DNA of 43,772 nt from Chromera velia (GCA_018398765.1 JAHBMJ010005836.1:20202-63973), one strand, 5' to 3'; positions 31,310-42,696 are shown, numbered from the stretch's first letter. Translations and numbers: made by a program. Notes: generated by a model not told the origin, from the sequence alone.

Positions 31310-32990
31310 TGCCTACCTCCCCTTCCACCTGCTGTTCATTCTCCTCACTCCTCATTCCCCCCATTTTCCAACTTTCCCCATCATCACAGGAAGAGCAGCA
31401 TTCCCAACTTCGCAGCCTTCGGCCGCTTCTTAACCTGCTCCGGGGAAAACAGAAGCCCCTTCATTCACTCCACACCAACCCTACTTCCCCTATCTCTTTC
31501 TCCCCCTCACCTTCCACCTGCTGTTCATTCATCTCACTCCTCACCCCCTCTCCTCCAGCTTTCCCCATCATCACAGGAAGAGCAGCATTCCCAGCTTCGC
31601 AGCCTTCGGCCGCTTCTTAACCTGCTCCGGGGAAAACAGAAGCCCCTTCATTCACTCCACACCTACCCTACTTCCCCCCTCTCTCTCTCTGTCCACTTGC
31701 TGTTCATTCTTCTCACTCCTCAACCCCCCCATCTTCCAACTTTCCCCATCATCACAGGAAGAGCAGCATTCCCAACTTCGCAGCCTTCGGCCGCTTCTTA
31801 ACCTGCTCCGGGGAAAACAGAAGCCCCTTCATTCACTCCATACCTACCCTACTTCCCCTCTCTCTTTCTCCCCCTCACCTTCCACCTGCTGTTCATTCTC
31901 CTCACTCCTCAACCCCCCCATCTTCCAACTTTCCCCATCATCACAGGAAGAGCAGCATTCCCAACTTCGCAGCCTTCGGCCGCTTCTTAACCTGCTCCGG
32001 GGAAAACAGAAGCCCCTTCATTCACTCCACACCTACCCTACTTCCCCTCTCTCTTTCTCCCCCTCACCTTCCACCTGCTGTTCATTCTCCTCACTCCTCA
32101 CCCCCTCTCCTCCAGCTTTCCCCATCATCACAGGAAGAGCAGCATTCCCAGCTTCGCAGCCTTCGGCCGCTTCTTAACCTGCTCCGGGGAAAACAGAAGC
32201 CCCTTCATTCACTCCACACCTACCCTACTTCCCCTCTCTCTTTCTCCGTCCACCTGCTGTTCATTCTTCTCACTCCTCAACCCCCCCATCTTCCAACTTT
32301 CCCCATCATCACAGGAACAGCAGCATTCCCAACTTCGCAGCCTTCGGCCGCTTCTTGACCTGCTCCGGGGAAAACAGAAGCCCCTTTTCACTCCACACCT
32401 ACCCTACTACCCTACTTCCCCTCTCTCTTTCTCCCCCTCACCTTCCACCTGCTGTTCATTCATCTCACTCCTCACCCCCTCTCCTCCAGCTTTCCCCATC
32501 ATCACAGGAAGAGCAGCATTCCCAGCTTCGCAGCCTTCGGCCGCTTCTTAACCTGCTCCGGGGAAAACAGAAGCCCCTTCATTCACTCCACACCTACCCT
32601 ACTTCCCCTCTCTCTTTCTCCCCCTCACCTTCCACCTGCTGTTCATTCTCCTCACTCCTCAACCCCCCCATCTTCCAACTTTCCCCATCATCACAGGAAC
32701 AGCAGCATTCCCAGCTTCGCAGCCTTCGGCCGCTTCTTAACCTGCTCCGGGGAAAACAGAAGCCCCTTCATTCACTCCACACCTACCCTACTTCCCCTCT
32801 CTCTTTCTCCCCCTCACCTTCCACCTGCTGTTCATTCATCTCACTCCTCACCCCCCCTCCTCCAACTTTCCCCATCATCACAGGAAGAGCAGCATTCCCA
32901 ACTTCGCAGCCTTCGGCCGCTTCTTGACCTGCTCCGGGGAAAACAGAAGCCCCTTCATTCACTCCACACCTACCCTACTTCCCCTCTCTC
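31310..32990 (+). repeat. Nine-unit ~187-bp tandem array (minisatellite)
   Basis: The marker ATCATCACAGGAA recurs near 31380, 31567, 31748, 31938, 32126, 32305, 32499, 32686 and 32874, giving spacings of about 180-194 bp. Each unit has a pyrimidine-rich half and a conserved half (CTTCGCAGC, TTCGGCCGCTTCTTAACC, TCCGGGGAAAACAGAAGCC). Two sub-types of the pyrimidine half are interleaved: CAACCCCCCCATCTTCCAAC, and CCCCCTCTCCTCCAGC. The period is not fixed at a multiple of three and every frame is interrupted by TAA in the conserved half, so it is not coding. The unit looks like an intron 3' end plus the start of an exon. Confidence 0.9.
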
Positions 32991-33137
32991 CCTCCCCGTT
33001 CACCTCAACCTCCTCACGAGAGAGAAAAACAAGCAACCTAGATAAATGCAAACACTAAATAGCCACACGAAGATCCGCGGTTTTGAAAGAACAAAAAACA
33101 ACGTCCCTCAACGGGAAGGATTGCCAACATGGTCTCA

Positions 33138-33285
33138 CGATCTCACATGGTCTCACGACAACCGACAAGGAGCGGAAAGAAAGACAAACACAAGAGAAGA
33201 GAAAACAAGACAAGACAAAAAGAAGCTACACGGAAACGACCAGAAACTTTCGAAAGACCCAAAACACAATCCAGCACACACACAA

Positions 33286-33317
<32 letters not shown>

Positions 33318-33850
33318 ACACTCGTTCACCCACTTACTCACTCACTCACTCACTCTCAAAAAGAGAAATGGAACGAGCGAAAATGAAGAAGAGCCAGCTT
33401 TTGATCGAAAAACGGCCCCCCTGTGTGCTCATGCTCTCAGCCACACAGGGGTGGGAAAGAAGAGGCAAACACAAAGCACGTGATTACTCACTCTCTCTCT
33501 CTCACACACACACACACACATACACACATACCGAGTCCGGGAGAGCGAGACAAACACGGAGAGGGAAAAGAAAATCCAGGAACGGCAGAATATGATTTGC
33601 ATCAAGGCACACACCCGATCAGCAAAGACGAACGCCACCATATGCCACCATGCCGTAGGGCGATCAAAACACTGATCATGCAATGCAGGCTGTTTACCAA
33701 GAAGCGCGCAAACGCTACCCCTCCCCAGCAACAAAATGGATACCCACTTTGCACCGTGGTGGACGGAAGATACCGAACTTAATGGCGAACCCACAAAACC
33801 CTGCGCTGCTCTCCCTTCTTGTTTTCTCCGATGCACTGCAGCTCCAGCTT
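33138..33850 (+). repeat. 0.7-kb tandem duplication, first copy
   Basis: The copy begins CGATCTCACATGGTCTCACG and ends GATGCACTGCAGCTCCAGCTT. It contains CA microsatellites at about 33283-33323 and 33505-33528. It is nearly identical to 33939-34650, with an offset of about 800 bp. Short frames inside (for example 33423-33782) recur in the second copy but match nothing I recognise. Confidence 0.85.
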
Positions 33851-33938
33851 CCCCTCACACCTACTGACTTCCCCTACACATTTCAGCTCTCAAGCCTGAA
33901 TTCTCTTCATTCAAACTCCCCAAACGCGCATGCCGACA

Positions 33939-34650
33939 CGATCTCACATGGTCTCACGACAACCGACAAGGAGCGGAAAGAAAGACAAATGAAAGACAAA
34001 AACAAGAGAAAAGAGAAGAGAAAACAAGAAAAGACAAAAAGAAGCTTCACGGAAACGACCAGAACCTTTCGAAAGACCCAACAAACAATCCAGCACGAAC
34101 GCACACACACACACACACACACACACACTTGTTCACTCACTCACTCACTCTCAAAAAGAGAAATGGAACGAGCGAAAATGAAGAAGAGCCAGCTTTTGAT
34201 CGAAAAACGGCCCCCCTGTGTGCTCATGCTCTCAGCCACACAGGGGTGGGAAAGAAGATTCAAACACAAAAGCACGTGATTACTCACTCACTCTCTCTCT
34301 CTCACACACACGCACACACATACACACATACCGAGTCCGGGAGAGCGAGACAAACACGGAGAGGGAAAAGAAAATCCAGGAACGGCAGAATATGATTTGC
34401 ATCAAGGCACACACTCGATCAGCAAAAAGGAACGCCACCATATGCCACCATGTCGCAGGACGATCAAAAGACTGATTATGCAATGCAGGCTGTTTACCAA
34501 GAAGCGCGCAAACGCTACCCCTCCCCAGCAACAAAATGGATACCCACTTTGCACCGTGGTGGACGGAAGATACCGAACTTAATGGCGAACCGACAAAACC
34601 CCGCACTGCTCTCCGTTCTTCTTTTCCCCAATGCACTGCAGCTCCAGCTT
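33939..34650 (+). repeat. 0.7-kb tandem duplication, second copy
   Basis: High identity to 33138-33850, including both CA tracts and the segment ACCGTGGTGGACGGAAGATA. The main differences are short indels in the A/G-rich part near 33990-34040 and scattered substitutions. A third, short fragment lies at about 34978-35041. Confidence 0.85.
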
Positions 34651-34662
34651 CACATGTACTAA

Positions 34663-34698
34663 AAAAAGAAAGGAAAAGAGAAGAAAAGAAAAGAGAAG

Positions 34699-34729
<31 letters not shown>

Positions 34730-34886
34730 GGAAGGAGGGAAGGAAGGAAGGAAGGAAAGAAAGAAACAAAGAAAGAAAGAAGGAAGAAAGAAAGAAACAA
34801 AGAAAGAAGGAAGGAGGGAAGGAAGAAAGGAAGGAAAGAAAGAAAGAAAGAAAAAAAGAAAGAAAGAAAGAAAGAAAGAAAGAGGA
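34663..34886. repeat. (GAAA)n/(GAAG)n purine tract
   Basis: About 220 bp are almost purely A and G on the plus strand, built of GAAA, GAAG and GGAAG units. It lies directly after the second copy of the 0.7-kb duplication. Confidence 0.95.
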
Positions 34887-34977
34887 TTGAAAGACAAAAC
34901 ACATCACATTAAATCGCAACCAGCGGGGTGATCACAGGAATAGGGAAACTGATCAGGACTGCCAATCGCGACCTCGC

Positions 34978-35041
34978 AACCGCTACCCCTCCTCCGGCAC
35001 GAGTGGATACCCACCCGCACCGTGGTGGACGGAAGATACCG
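34978..35041 (+). repeat. Third, partial copy of the 0.7-kb duplication
   Basis: CGCTACCCCTCC, then GTGGATACCCAC, and CACCGTGGTGGACGGAAGAT match the 3' part of both full copies (33711-33778 and 34510-34578). Flanking similarity fades on both sides. Confidence 0.65.
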
Positions 35042-35573
35042 AGGTTCGGGACTGGTGCCCCTTTACCCCTTACTGCTCGTTCTCTTTTCTTTCTTCTGTT
35101 TCCTTTACTTTTTTCTTCTCGCTGAGTGCAGTGCCACGCCGACTGAATGATCCCTGAAGATTCCCACCCCGTCACTTCAATTCCCTCCTGAGATTCCCCC
35201 TCCGTCAGCGATCAGCATGGCATTCGGCAGGCAAGTCGCGTTCTCGGACGCCCGGCGGTTTGGTCATCATAGGTGGTTGCACACAGGAGGTGCAGGCAGG
35301 CAGCACAAAGACACGACACAGAAACACAGAGAAGGCCGGGAAACACCTGTGAAGACATGCGTGGAGAGAGTAGAGAATCCATGCGTGCGTCAAGGATCAG
35401 CAGAGCCCTCTCACGTCAAAGAAGCTCTGGAGCTATCGAAGCAAACAGAAAGTCTCGGCGGCACCTTGGATTTCTCCAACCCACTCATCTCTGAGTCTGT
35501 CTGTTTTTCCTAGACCTAGACCTAGAATCATCACATGCATACTGGGGGTGCTTTACGGTCGTCTCAGCCAACG

Positions 35574-35880
35574 CTATGCAGGAGGCCAGAGGAGTACGCC
35601 CACGACAGGCTGCCGCACGCAAAAGACTTTCTCTTTCCCACTCGCACGCACACTCACCTTCCCAACAAGGTCTGCGTGCGTCATCAGCCCCTCCAGAGTT
35701 GTTACAGGCGTGTCGAAGAAGTCATGTCGAGAGGACCCGATAGAGAAGACAGTGCCCGGCAAGGTCGGACCTGCAAGAAGAAGAAGAAGAAGCATTCTGT
35801 ATATCTTTCGATGCTGTTTGCCTCCACTTGAGAACCTCGGAGCAGACGCCTTCTGTTCACCCCCATGACTTACCCTTCAT
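35574..35880 (-). CDS. Candidate three-exon microgene, 51 aa
   Basis: On the minus strand, ATGAAGG|GTAAGT (35880-35874) joins TTCTTGCAG|GTCCGACC (exon 35770-35658). That exon ends GGGAAG|GTGAGT and joins GCGGCAG|CCTGTCG (35609-35574), ending in TAG. Phases fit (1, then 0), giving 51 residues that include SIGSSRHDFFDTPVTTLEGL. All four splice sites are close to consensus. No family is recognised, the first coding exon is only 7 nt, and further exons upstream cannot be excluded. The middle exon is the strongest part. Confidence 0.35.
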
Positions 35881-36418
35881 TTCCTGTGTCGTGCCAATAC
35901 CCTTCAGTCAGAAGCCCTCACCGACGGGCAATCAACCGCCACTGGCGACATAAGAGACCGACCAGAAGCAACTTTAGATACAGAGGACATGAAACCCTTC
36001 AAGCGTGTTGTTTACTTCTCATTTCCCGAAATTTGCGCCATGTACTTTGGTTATTGGTGACTATCCTGGATCCCCGTTATCATCTCTGTCAGCAGAGCAA
36101 TTGAATCTTCGCACCAATGCACAGACTTGCGGCTCTGCCTGGAATGAGAGAGGAGAGCCATAAATTTGTCGGACTGATGGTCGAGAACACGTCGAGGGCC
36201 CAAACAGATTTCGTGAACGACAACCTCGATCTCTTTCACGTGCTCCCATACCATTGATTCCACCACTCTACACAGACATTACGAAGAGAGACCAAGAGTG
36301 ATTCACACATATTCACACTGAGGAGCTTTGAAGTTTCGAAAGGTTTCGAGCAGTTTCGGTCGACCATTTTCAGTCCACCTGCTCAATACCTGCTCAGTAT
36401 CTGCTCAGTGCAAGTTCT
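35881..36418. other. Spacer upstream of the elongase
   Basis: No firm gene. A minus-strand frame at 36266-36051 contains an acceptor-like CTCTCATTCCAG|GCAGAGCC near 36140 and might be a further exon of the microgene at 35574-35880. I could not connect them in phase. Confidence 0.3.
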
Positions 36419-36514
36419 GCATGCATGCCCGGGCGCCCAAGTGCCGCGCGGCCCGCGCGGGCCAGCTGCATATGCATGGTCGGACCGCGGGTTGGCTGGA
36501 CCCGCGAGGTGGTC
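36419..36514. promoter_or_regulatory. GC-rich GCATGC island, candidate promoter
   Basis: GCATGCATGCCCGGGCGCCC is followed by GCGCGGCCCGCGCGGGCC and CATATGCATGG. It ends about 340 bp before the elongase ATG. It shares style and distance with the islands at 5866, 16533 and 27053; no TATATA box is seen in this one. Confidence 0.4.
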
Positions 36515-36855
36515 TTTGGCCCCGTAAAGTTTCGATTGGTGGCTCTTACATAAATTCTTTTCCTTTGGCGGAGCAACGCGGGGTGTTCGCACTCGCACGT
36601 GGCGAGCCATGCTGTTGCAGCCGCGATTGGAAAGCTGCACATCCGATTCTGGTGTGTTCCTGTTCCCAAGATGTCTCTTCCTTTCCATACCTTTATGACC
36701 ACACATACTTTGAAAAGCAGCGAAGGAAAAGGTGTTTGAGCCCCCGGAAGACCAGAAGCTCCGCGTTCCGGCAGTCAGACCTTGAGAGAAAGAGAAAGAA
36801 GACGGCAGTCTCCAGTACTCCACTCCAGCACTCTCTCTCACACCAACATCAGAGG

Positions 36856-39280
36856 ATGATCAGCAGTCTGCAGGCCTTCATGGACATGTGGCAGGAGCCT
36901 GGTGCAGGCTCCCGTCTGGCTGAGAGCTTGACCGTTCCTCTCCTCACTGCAATTGCTCTCTACATTCCTGTGATTGCTCTCATTGCCAAACTCACTAGCT
37001 CCCATAAGAAATATGAGCTCAAGTGGTTTTCCATCTTCTGGTATGGAACTCTCTCATTCTTCTCAGGCTTGGGAGCCTTCCTGATGGTCGGTCTGCGTTC
37101 CGTCTTGGCTTCTTGGCGACCGGTTCCAGTGTCCTTGTCCCTTTCTCAGCCTCAAAGATTCCTGTGATGGCCTTTCTTCACGCATCCGTCTCCCTGTCTC
37201 TGTCTGCAGATGAGGGATGATGCCTCCCTCCTTCTGAGGGTCTACCAGCCTGAGGCAGGATACAAGGTCAGTCAGACGAGTTTCTGAAAGGAAAGGGGGG
37301 AGTGTGAGGGTTGGGAGGGGTTTGAGTCGTTCCAGAAGGGGATTTTTTAAGTCTGATTTTTGCATGACCACGTGCGGCTTCTTCTTCGTTGTACACTTGC
37401 TTGTATCTTGCTTGTATTCCAACATATTGCAGGCCGCTACCCGCGCTGTTGTGGCTCTGTTCTGCCTGACGAAGTCCGTGGAGTTCGGTGACACCGTTCT
37501 CCTGGTCCTCAAGAAAAGACCCGTCTCGTTCCTCCACGGGTTCCATCACTTCACTGTGGTGAGTCAGTCTTTTTGTTTTGTCTGTCTGAAAGGTTGTCAG
37601 TCGGGGACAGGGGTTGGCAGGACACATACACCTCGTCACATGCCTGTGATCTCCTGTGCTTGATTCAAAGACGCTCGGCGCTTCCATGATCGAAGTGTCA
37701 AGCGGAAGGAACAAACGCAGAAAGCGACAATCTGGTCCCGTTTCTGTTTCCCCTGCAGGCTCTGTACTGCTGGCACGCCCAGCTGGTGAACGTTTCGTTC
37801 GCTCACCTGTTCGTGCTGATCAATCTGTGCGTCCACTGCGTGATGTACGGGTACTACACTCTGTCGACACTCATCGGGAGGGGCAGCGCAGGGGGTGTGC
37901 GTGCAATGGTGTCGAAAGTTCTTTTCAAGATCAGACCGATGATCACCAGCTTCCAGCTCATCCAGATGTTTGTGGGGTCCTCCATCTCCTGGAGGGCAGC
38001 CATGGGAGTGGGGTCCCTGGAAGGCCTCCCGGAGGTTGAGAGCAACAACGCAGTGTGGTCAGTCACAGTCAGACGGTGTGCGAGAAGGACGTTTGACATG
38101 TTTTGACATTTCCTTTGGACCGTTTTCCAATCACTTTTCCGCTTTCCAGTAGAACTTGTGTGCTGCAGCTCAACTGCTTCTGTCTCTGCTGGATGTTCTC
38201 ATTCTGTTTGTTTCGGAATTGCGCGCAGGGCACTGGCGATGTACGCCTCCTACGCTGTTCTTTTCGGTCACTTCTTTGTGAAGTCCTACCTGAAGAAGTG
38301 GGCGCCTGCCGCCACCGTGACCTGCGCCACGATGCTTGTGTGCGGGCTGTCTGGCCTTCGTGTGATGCTTTGTCACTCTTCTCTCGCGCGCCTCCTCCTG
38401 GAGGTCGTGGTGATGTGTGAGGTCGGATCTGTCTGGCGGCTCATGTCTGGGGCCACCCGCGCTGAGAGAAGAGCACAGAGGGAAATGAGCGTGAGCGCAA
38501 GTGTGATTGACACTAGCGCTTCCCAGGAAACCCAGAAGGACGAGGAAGAGACAGAAGTGCGCCACAGATCTGTTGACAGGCTCTCTTCCACTGCCTCCAC
38601 TTCAACCTCGGCCTCCTCCATCCAGCAACAGCCCCAGGTTGTCCCCTCCACCGCTTCCTCGTCTGCCTCTGCCTCCAGCCGCTCCACGCAACGGTTCTCT
38701 CTGGCAGGACATATCAGAAGGAGGGTGGTGGCAGTTACTGGGGGTCTCCAGGAAGATGTTGCGGGGTCGGACAACGAGAATGCACACAGCGCAGCGAAGC
38801 TCAGAACCGCCCAGAGAGTCACAACTGTCGCGGGACTCGGTCAGTTAGCAGGTTATGTCTTTTTTGTCTCATTGTGTCTGTCTGTCTGAAGGTTGGGTTC
38901 TCCGCCTTTTCTCAGGGTATTCTGTTGTTGTGGGGGGCTCTTTCATGCCTCTTTTCGGTCTTTCATGCATGTGCGAATTGTTTGGTGGGGTTCTCGGCTC
39001 ATTCTTCCTGCGTCTTCTGTTTGCAGTGGCTTCGTGCGCTTTCGGACACTACGTGCACTCGTCTGCTGTCCTCGGGTTCTTGGTGCACGGGTGCATGCGT
39101 CTGTGTGCGGAGGTCCTGCTCTCTGAGGCCTGTGTGCTCCTGGCAGAGAGAAGGAGGCTGAGACGTGCACAGAAGGGGGTAGGAAGCTCCGTCGGGGAAC
39201 TGGAGAAGGCTATTGGAAGGGAGACTGCTTCTGTCGCGCTTTTCCCTTCTGTCCTTATGAGCTTGGCAAACATGAGCTGA
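36856..39280 (+). CDS. ELO-family fatty-acid elongase with long C-terminal extension, 525 aa
   Basis: Exons 36856-37086, 37210-37266, 37433-37558, 37759-38057, 38229-38839 and 39027-39280 join with matching phases to exactly 526 codons. ELO proteins are ER-membrane condensing enzymes (3-ketoacyl-CoA synthase) that extend acyl-CoA by malonyl-CoA. Diagnostic signs: KSVEFGDTVLLVLKKRP, the catalytic histidine box HGFHH (131-135), NLCVHCVMYGYY (about 160-171), ITSFQLIQMFVG, and AMYASYAVLFGHFF near 240. Family members usually end about 280-330 residues in. Here some 260 more follow: a hydrophobic stretch (about 265-300), a Ser/Thr/Gln-rich linker, a second hydrophobic stretch and a basic tail. The extension's function is unknown. 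Exon 1 supplies the first two membrane helices. The ATG lies right after the pyrimidine-rich leader. Confidence 0.93.
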
Positions 39281-42040
39281 AGAACGAATGTCTTTCATCG
39301 ACTTTTTCTTTTTTCGTTTGGGGGACGGGGAATTGATGTTTCTTTTTTTCTCTCGTGTCACCTGACTGTACAGTCGATCAGTACAATCTTTTTCGTTCTT
39401 GAGATGTAAACAGAGAGAAGCAAGAGATCTACAGTTTTGAGAAGGCGAAAAGAGAGGTCCTCCGTTGGCGTAAAGGGGATGTTTCTGTCTGTCTGTCTGT
39501 CTGTCTGTTTCCTTTGCACAGCTCAAATCAGTTAAGGCTCTTGGTCTGCACACGAACTTACACACTCCTTGTCACAAACGGTCTGTCTCTTGCTTGCCCT
39601 GAATGAACGGACGTACAGAGAGAGAAGAGATGACCTAATGGAGGGATTGTTTTGCTTGTATGGACGGAAAAAGAATTCAACAGAGGAAGGCGGCAAGAAG
39701 ACAGGGGACAAAAGAAAAGAACGAGGAGGGAGATCGATTCTTTGGAAGAAGCGCCCTCCCTCAATCTTTTTTTCTTGTGGACTCTCTCTCTATCGTTGCG
39801 GAAGGAATCTGTTGTTCGCGTCTAGCTGAGCTGAGCGTTTGCTGAGCGAGTCCCCAAATCAAAAAGGGGAAACACAGAGGAGCGTTTCTGTAGTGTTCCA
39901 GCGACAGAAAAGAGAAAGCAAGAAGCGGGGGGAAGAGAGGGGTCTTGTGTGGTTGTGTCAAGGAAGTGGAAACATCCGTCCAACGGGCACAGAGAGAGAG
40001 AGAGAGTCGGAGAGACGAGACAAGACACCCCCCGTCACGCCACAAAAGGGAAAAGCCGCGTCGATCGTGAAGGAAGAGACTGCCTGCCTGCCTGCCTGCC
40101 TGCCTGGAATGAGAGAGAGACTTCAAACAAAAAGACAGAGAGAGAAGGAGAGAGGAGACCAGATCACTCTTATACTGCTACCGAGGAACGACATATAAGT
40201 ATTGAAAAAAGAGAAGAATTTTTTATCTGAGTTGAGAAAGGGGCAACGACTTTTCCAGGGAGGAAAGAATGGAGGGATTTCTGCACGAAAGAAAGAAGGA
40301 CATATGCACCTCGCGTTTACATGCATGCCCTCTCAAAAGAAGAAAGTTCGAATCATTTGCTTGGCTTGCTTTCTGCTTGGCTTGCTTTGCCTTGATTTGA
40401 TTTCAGTCATTTGAGTTGTTTGCCTTGTGTAAGCGTGTCAAAGTTCTTCGACTCTTCTCGGTTGGCAGCTTCTCTTTATTTCGTCTTCCTTTTTATGCAT
40501 GCAATCACGCAGTCATGACTTTTCCTGTTGTGTTTGAGAAGAGGAAGATTTTGAGAGTGAGTACCGCTGTGAACCCCAGTCCCCTACTTGAAGGAAGGCC
40601 AAGGAGGAAGTGAGCAGGCCCTGAGGATTTCTTTGAATGAAAAGCCTCCGCTTGCTTCTTCTTGCTTGCCCGTCAGAAGGAAGAGGAGGAGAAGGGTTAC
40701 CCCAAAGAACTTCTTTTTGGATTCAGATTTGGCTGTCCGTCCGTGCACTTCTCTTGCTTCTTCATCTCGTGATTGATTATTCATTTTGACTGGCGCGAGT
40801 GCGCTGGTAGGACAGAAAGAAAGGCGCTGCGGGTGCAGAGGTGTACTTCTCTGCTTCTTTGGCTCCATTTTCCTTTCCTTTCAGTCACCCGTGGCATGCA
40901 CATGCAACAGCTCCGTCATGCAATCAATGCAAACGATGAGTGAGTGTCTTTGTGTCGAATCATCTACTGAGAAAGAAGAATGAGGAGGCCTTGAGGGAAG
41001 CAAGGAAGAGCGAGAATCAGAGCCGCCAAGGAAGACCATCAGTGAGTGAGTACAGTATAACAGGACCAAAGAGTAGATCTGTTCCTCTTTTTCGGAAGAG
41101 GTGGAGCCGCCAGACACTGTGGAAAGAACCCTTGCTCCGCTTGCAGGAAAGACAGAGATGGGGCGGTAGAGCTCCAGTTGAGTCTTGCCTCCCTGCTGCC
41201 TTCCTGCTCGCTTGCGAAGGGGTCATCCTGTCTGTCTGCTGGTTCCTTTCATCAAAGGCTGCGTTGCACAACGTGGTGTCGTTCTGATACGAGAGCAAAG
41301 CCTGTCAATGCATTTCATTCTTTTGAATTGTCCTAACGCCAACGCGCCATGCAAGGAAGATCCAAAAGGGGAAAGAAAAAGGGAGCCGGTTCGGAAATTT
41401 CGCGACCACCTTCGCCGCTGCCCGACAACAAGTGCGTGTCATGTGCCATGTGCCTGCTTCACCGGCACGACTGGACGCCTTCGATCGTGCGTGTGTTTTT
41501 GTATCTGTACACCTACTGCTTCCTGCTTATCTGCCGTGCCTGTGCGGTCTGCACGTCGATCGATCGATCTCCTTTTTCGAAGGCGACTGTCGTGTCCTTC
41601 GTGATAAACCGTTGTGGTCATGAGAGAGAGAATCAAAACGCTGGGTGTGCTGCTGATCTCTATGCATCAATTGTATGGCCTCGATGATGCATCTGTCTGC
41701 TGTCTTCTTGTTGACGAGGGTGAGGTGGTGTCCCTCTATGATGTCATGTGATCATGGTGGTGTGGATCGATCGGTCTGCCCTCATGCATGGTGAGTTCCT
41801 GTCGCCGTCGGGACTGCGGCCCCTGCGCGCGTCAGACATTTCTGTCGCCGTGGGGACTTTCGGATTGAGCAAGCAGGAAGTGGCCCTGTGAGTCTACGTG
41901 TTACCAGGTGTGTTGCGTGCGTGCCCGTGTTCGCAGACACCGTGCGGTTGCGTGAGTGTGCGTGTCTGTACGTCGGGCAGATCGAGTGACGAGGTGATCT
42001 TGACTGCGTCACGCACCACCGGAATGTCTGACTGTGTCAA
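39281..42040. other. Gene-poor stretch
   Basis: Simple repeats are present at 39483-39509 (CTGT), 39990-40006 (GA) and 40083-40105 (TGCC). A 112-codon plus-strand frame at 41349-41687 has a Cys-rich start (CVSCAMC) and a hydrophobic middle, but no recognisable family or flanking gene structure, so I do not call it. The first part is probably the elongase 3' untranslated region. Confidence 0.4.
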
Positions 42041-42617
42041 TACACATGAATCATGTCTCCGAATCATGTAATAGTTTCTTCATGGCGACTTTTCAATTCA
42101 AGTGATATATAACTAATTATAATTAATTAATGATTGACTAACTTAGCAAGTCGCTTAGTAACCTGCATACCTTACTAGCTGCCTTAGTAGTTGTCTTACA
42201 GTTAAACTGTGTAACTTAAATATTTATCAAAAAAAAAAATCTTATTTTTTGGAGTACACAATTTTTAAAACTGATCTTAGCAGAGGTTCCAGGTAAACAC
42301 AATGATAGATGTGATTTTTTTTGTAAAACCATATATATGTGAAATATATGTGAAACATCGTTTCAAATATTATTTTATGTTTCTTTTTTAAATCAAAAAA
42401 ATAGTTTTTAGGGATATCCTCTAAGCTAGGTCCCACACTGTAAAGCTTCAAATAGTTTTTACAAACTGACTCACTCATAGTTTACAGCAATATCAGCATT
42501 TTTTTGGGGGGTTGATTGATTGAGTATCACCTCCCTGAACCTAAATGCCACTTGAAAAAATATAATCAAGATGATTTTTATCTTCGTAATCGTTTTTTAG
42601 GAGACGGCCCACACCTG

Positions 42618-42696
42618 TGGCGTAGATGGTCAAGACACTGTCCAGATATGTGGCTTTGGCTTTTGTTACGGACCTTTGGACCTAGGCTCGATTTGG
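42618..42696 (+). repeat. tRNA-derived SINE head, candidate
   Basis: TGGCGTAGATGG (42618-42629) fits a pol III A box and GGCTCGATTTGG (42685-42696) a B box, 55 bp apart. The stretch does not fold as an intact tRNA by eye. It lies in an AT-rich block (42040-42780), as SINE relics often do. Confidence 0.3.

Noticed and set aside
31283..32927. Open frames of 100-190 codons with repeated peptide blocks
   Set aside because: They come from the ~187-bp tandem array. The unit length is not a constant multiple of three, and every frame ends in the conserved TAA region.
33590..33790. Small-RNA gene (5S, U6 or spliced leader) in the tandem duplication
   Set aside because: The non-repetitive core has no match to the conserved 5S or U6 blocks I can recall, and no clear box elements.
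34280..34931. Overlapping Phe/Leu/Ser-rich and Lys/Glu-rich frames
   Set aside because: The GAAA/GAAG purine tract generates them on opposite strands; there is no gene structure.
41349..41687. 112-codon Cys-rich frame with a hydrophobic middle
   Set aside because: No family resemblance and no convincing splice sites or neighbouring exons; composition could arise by chance.
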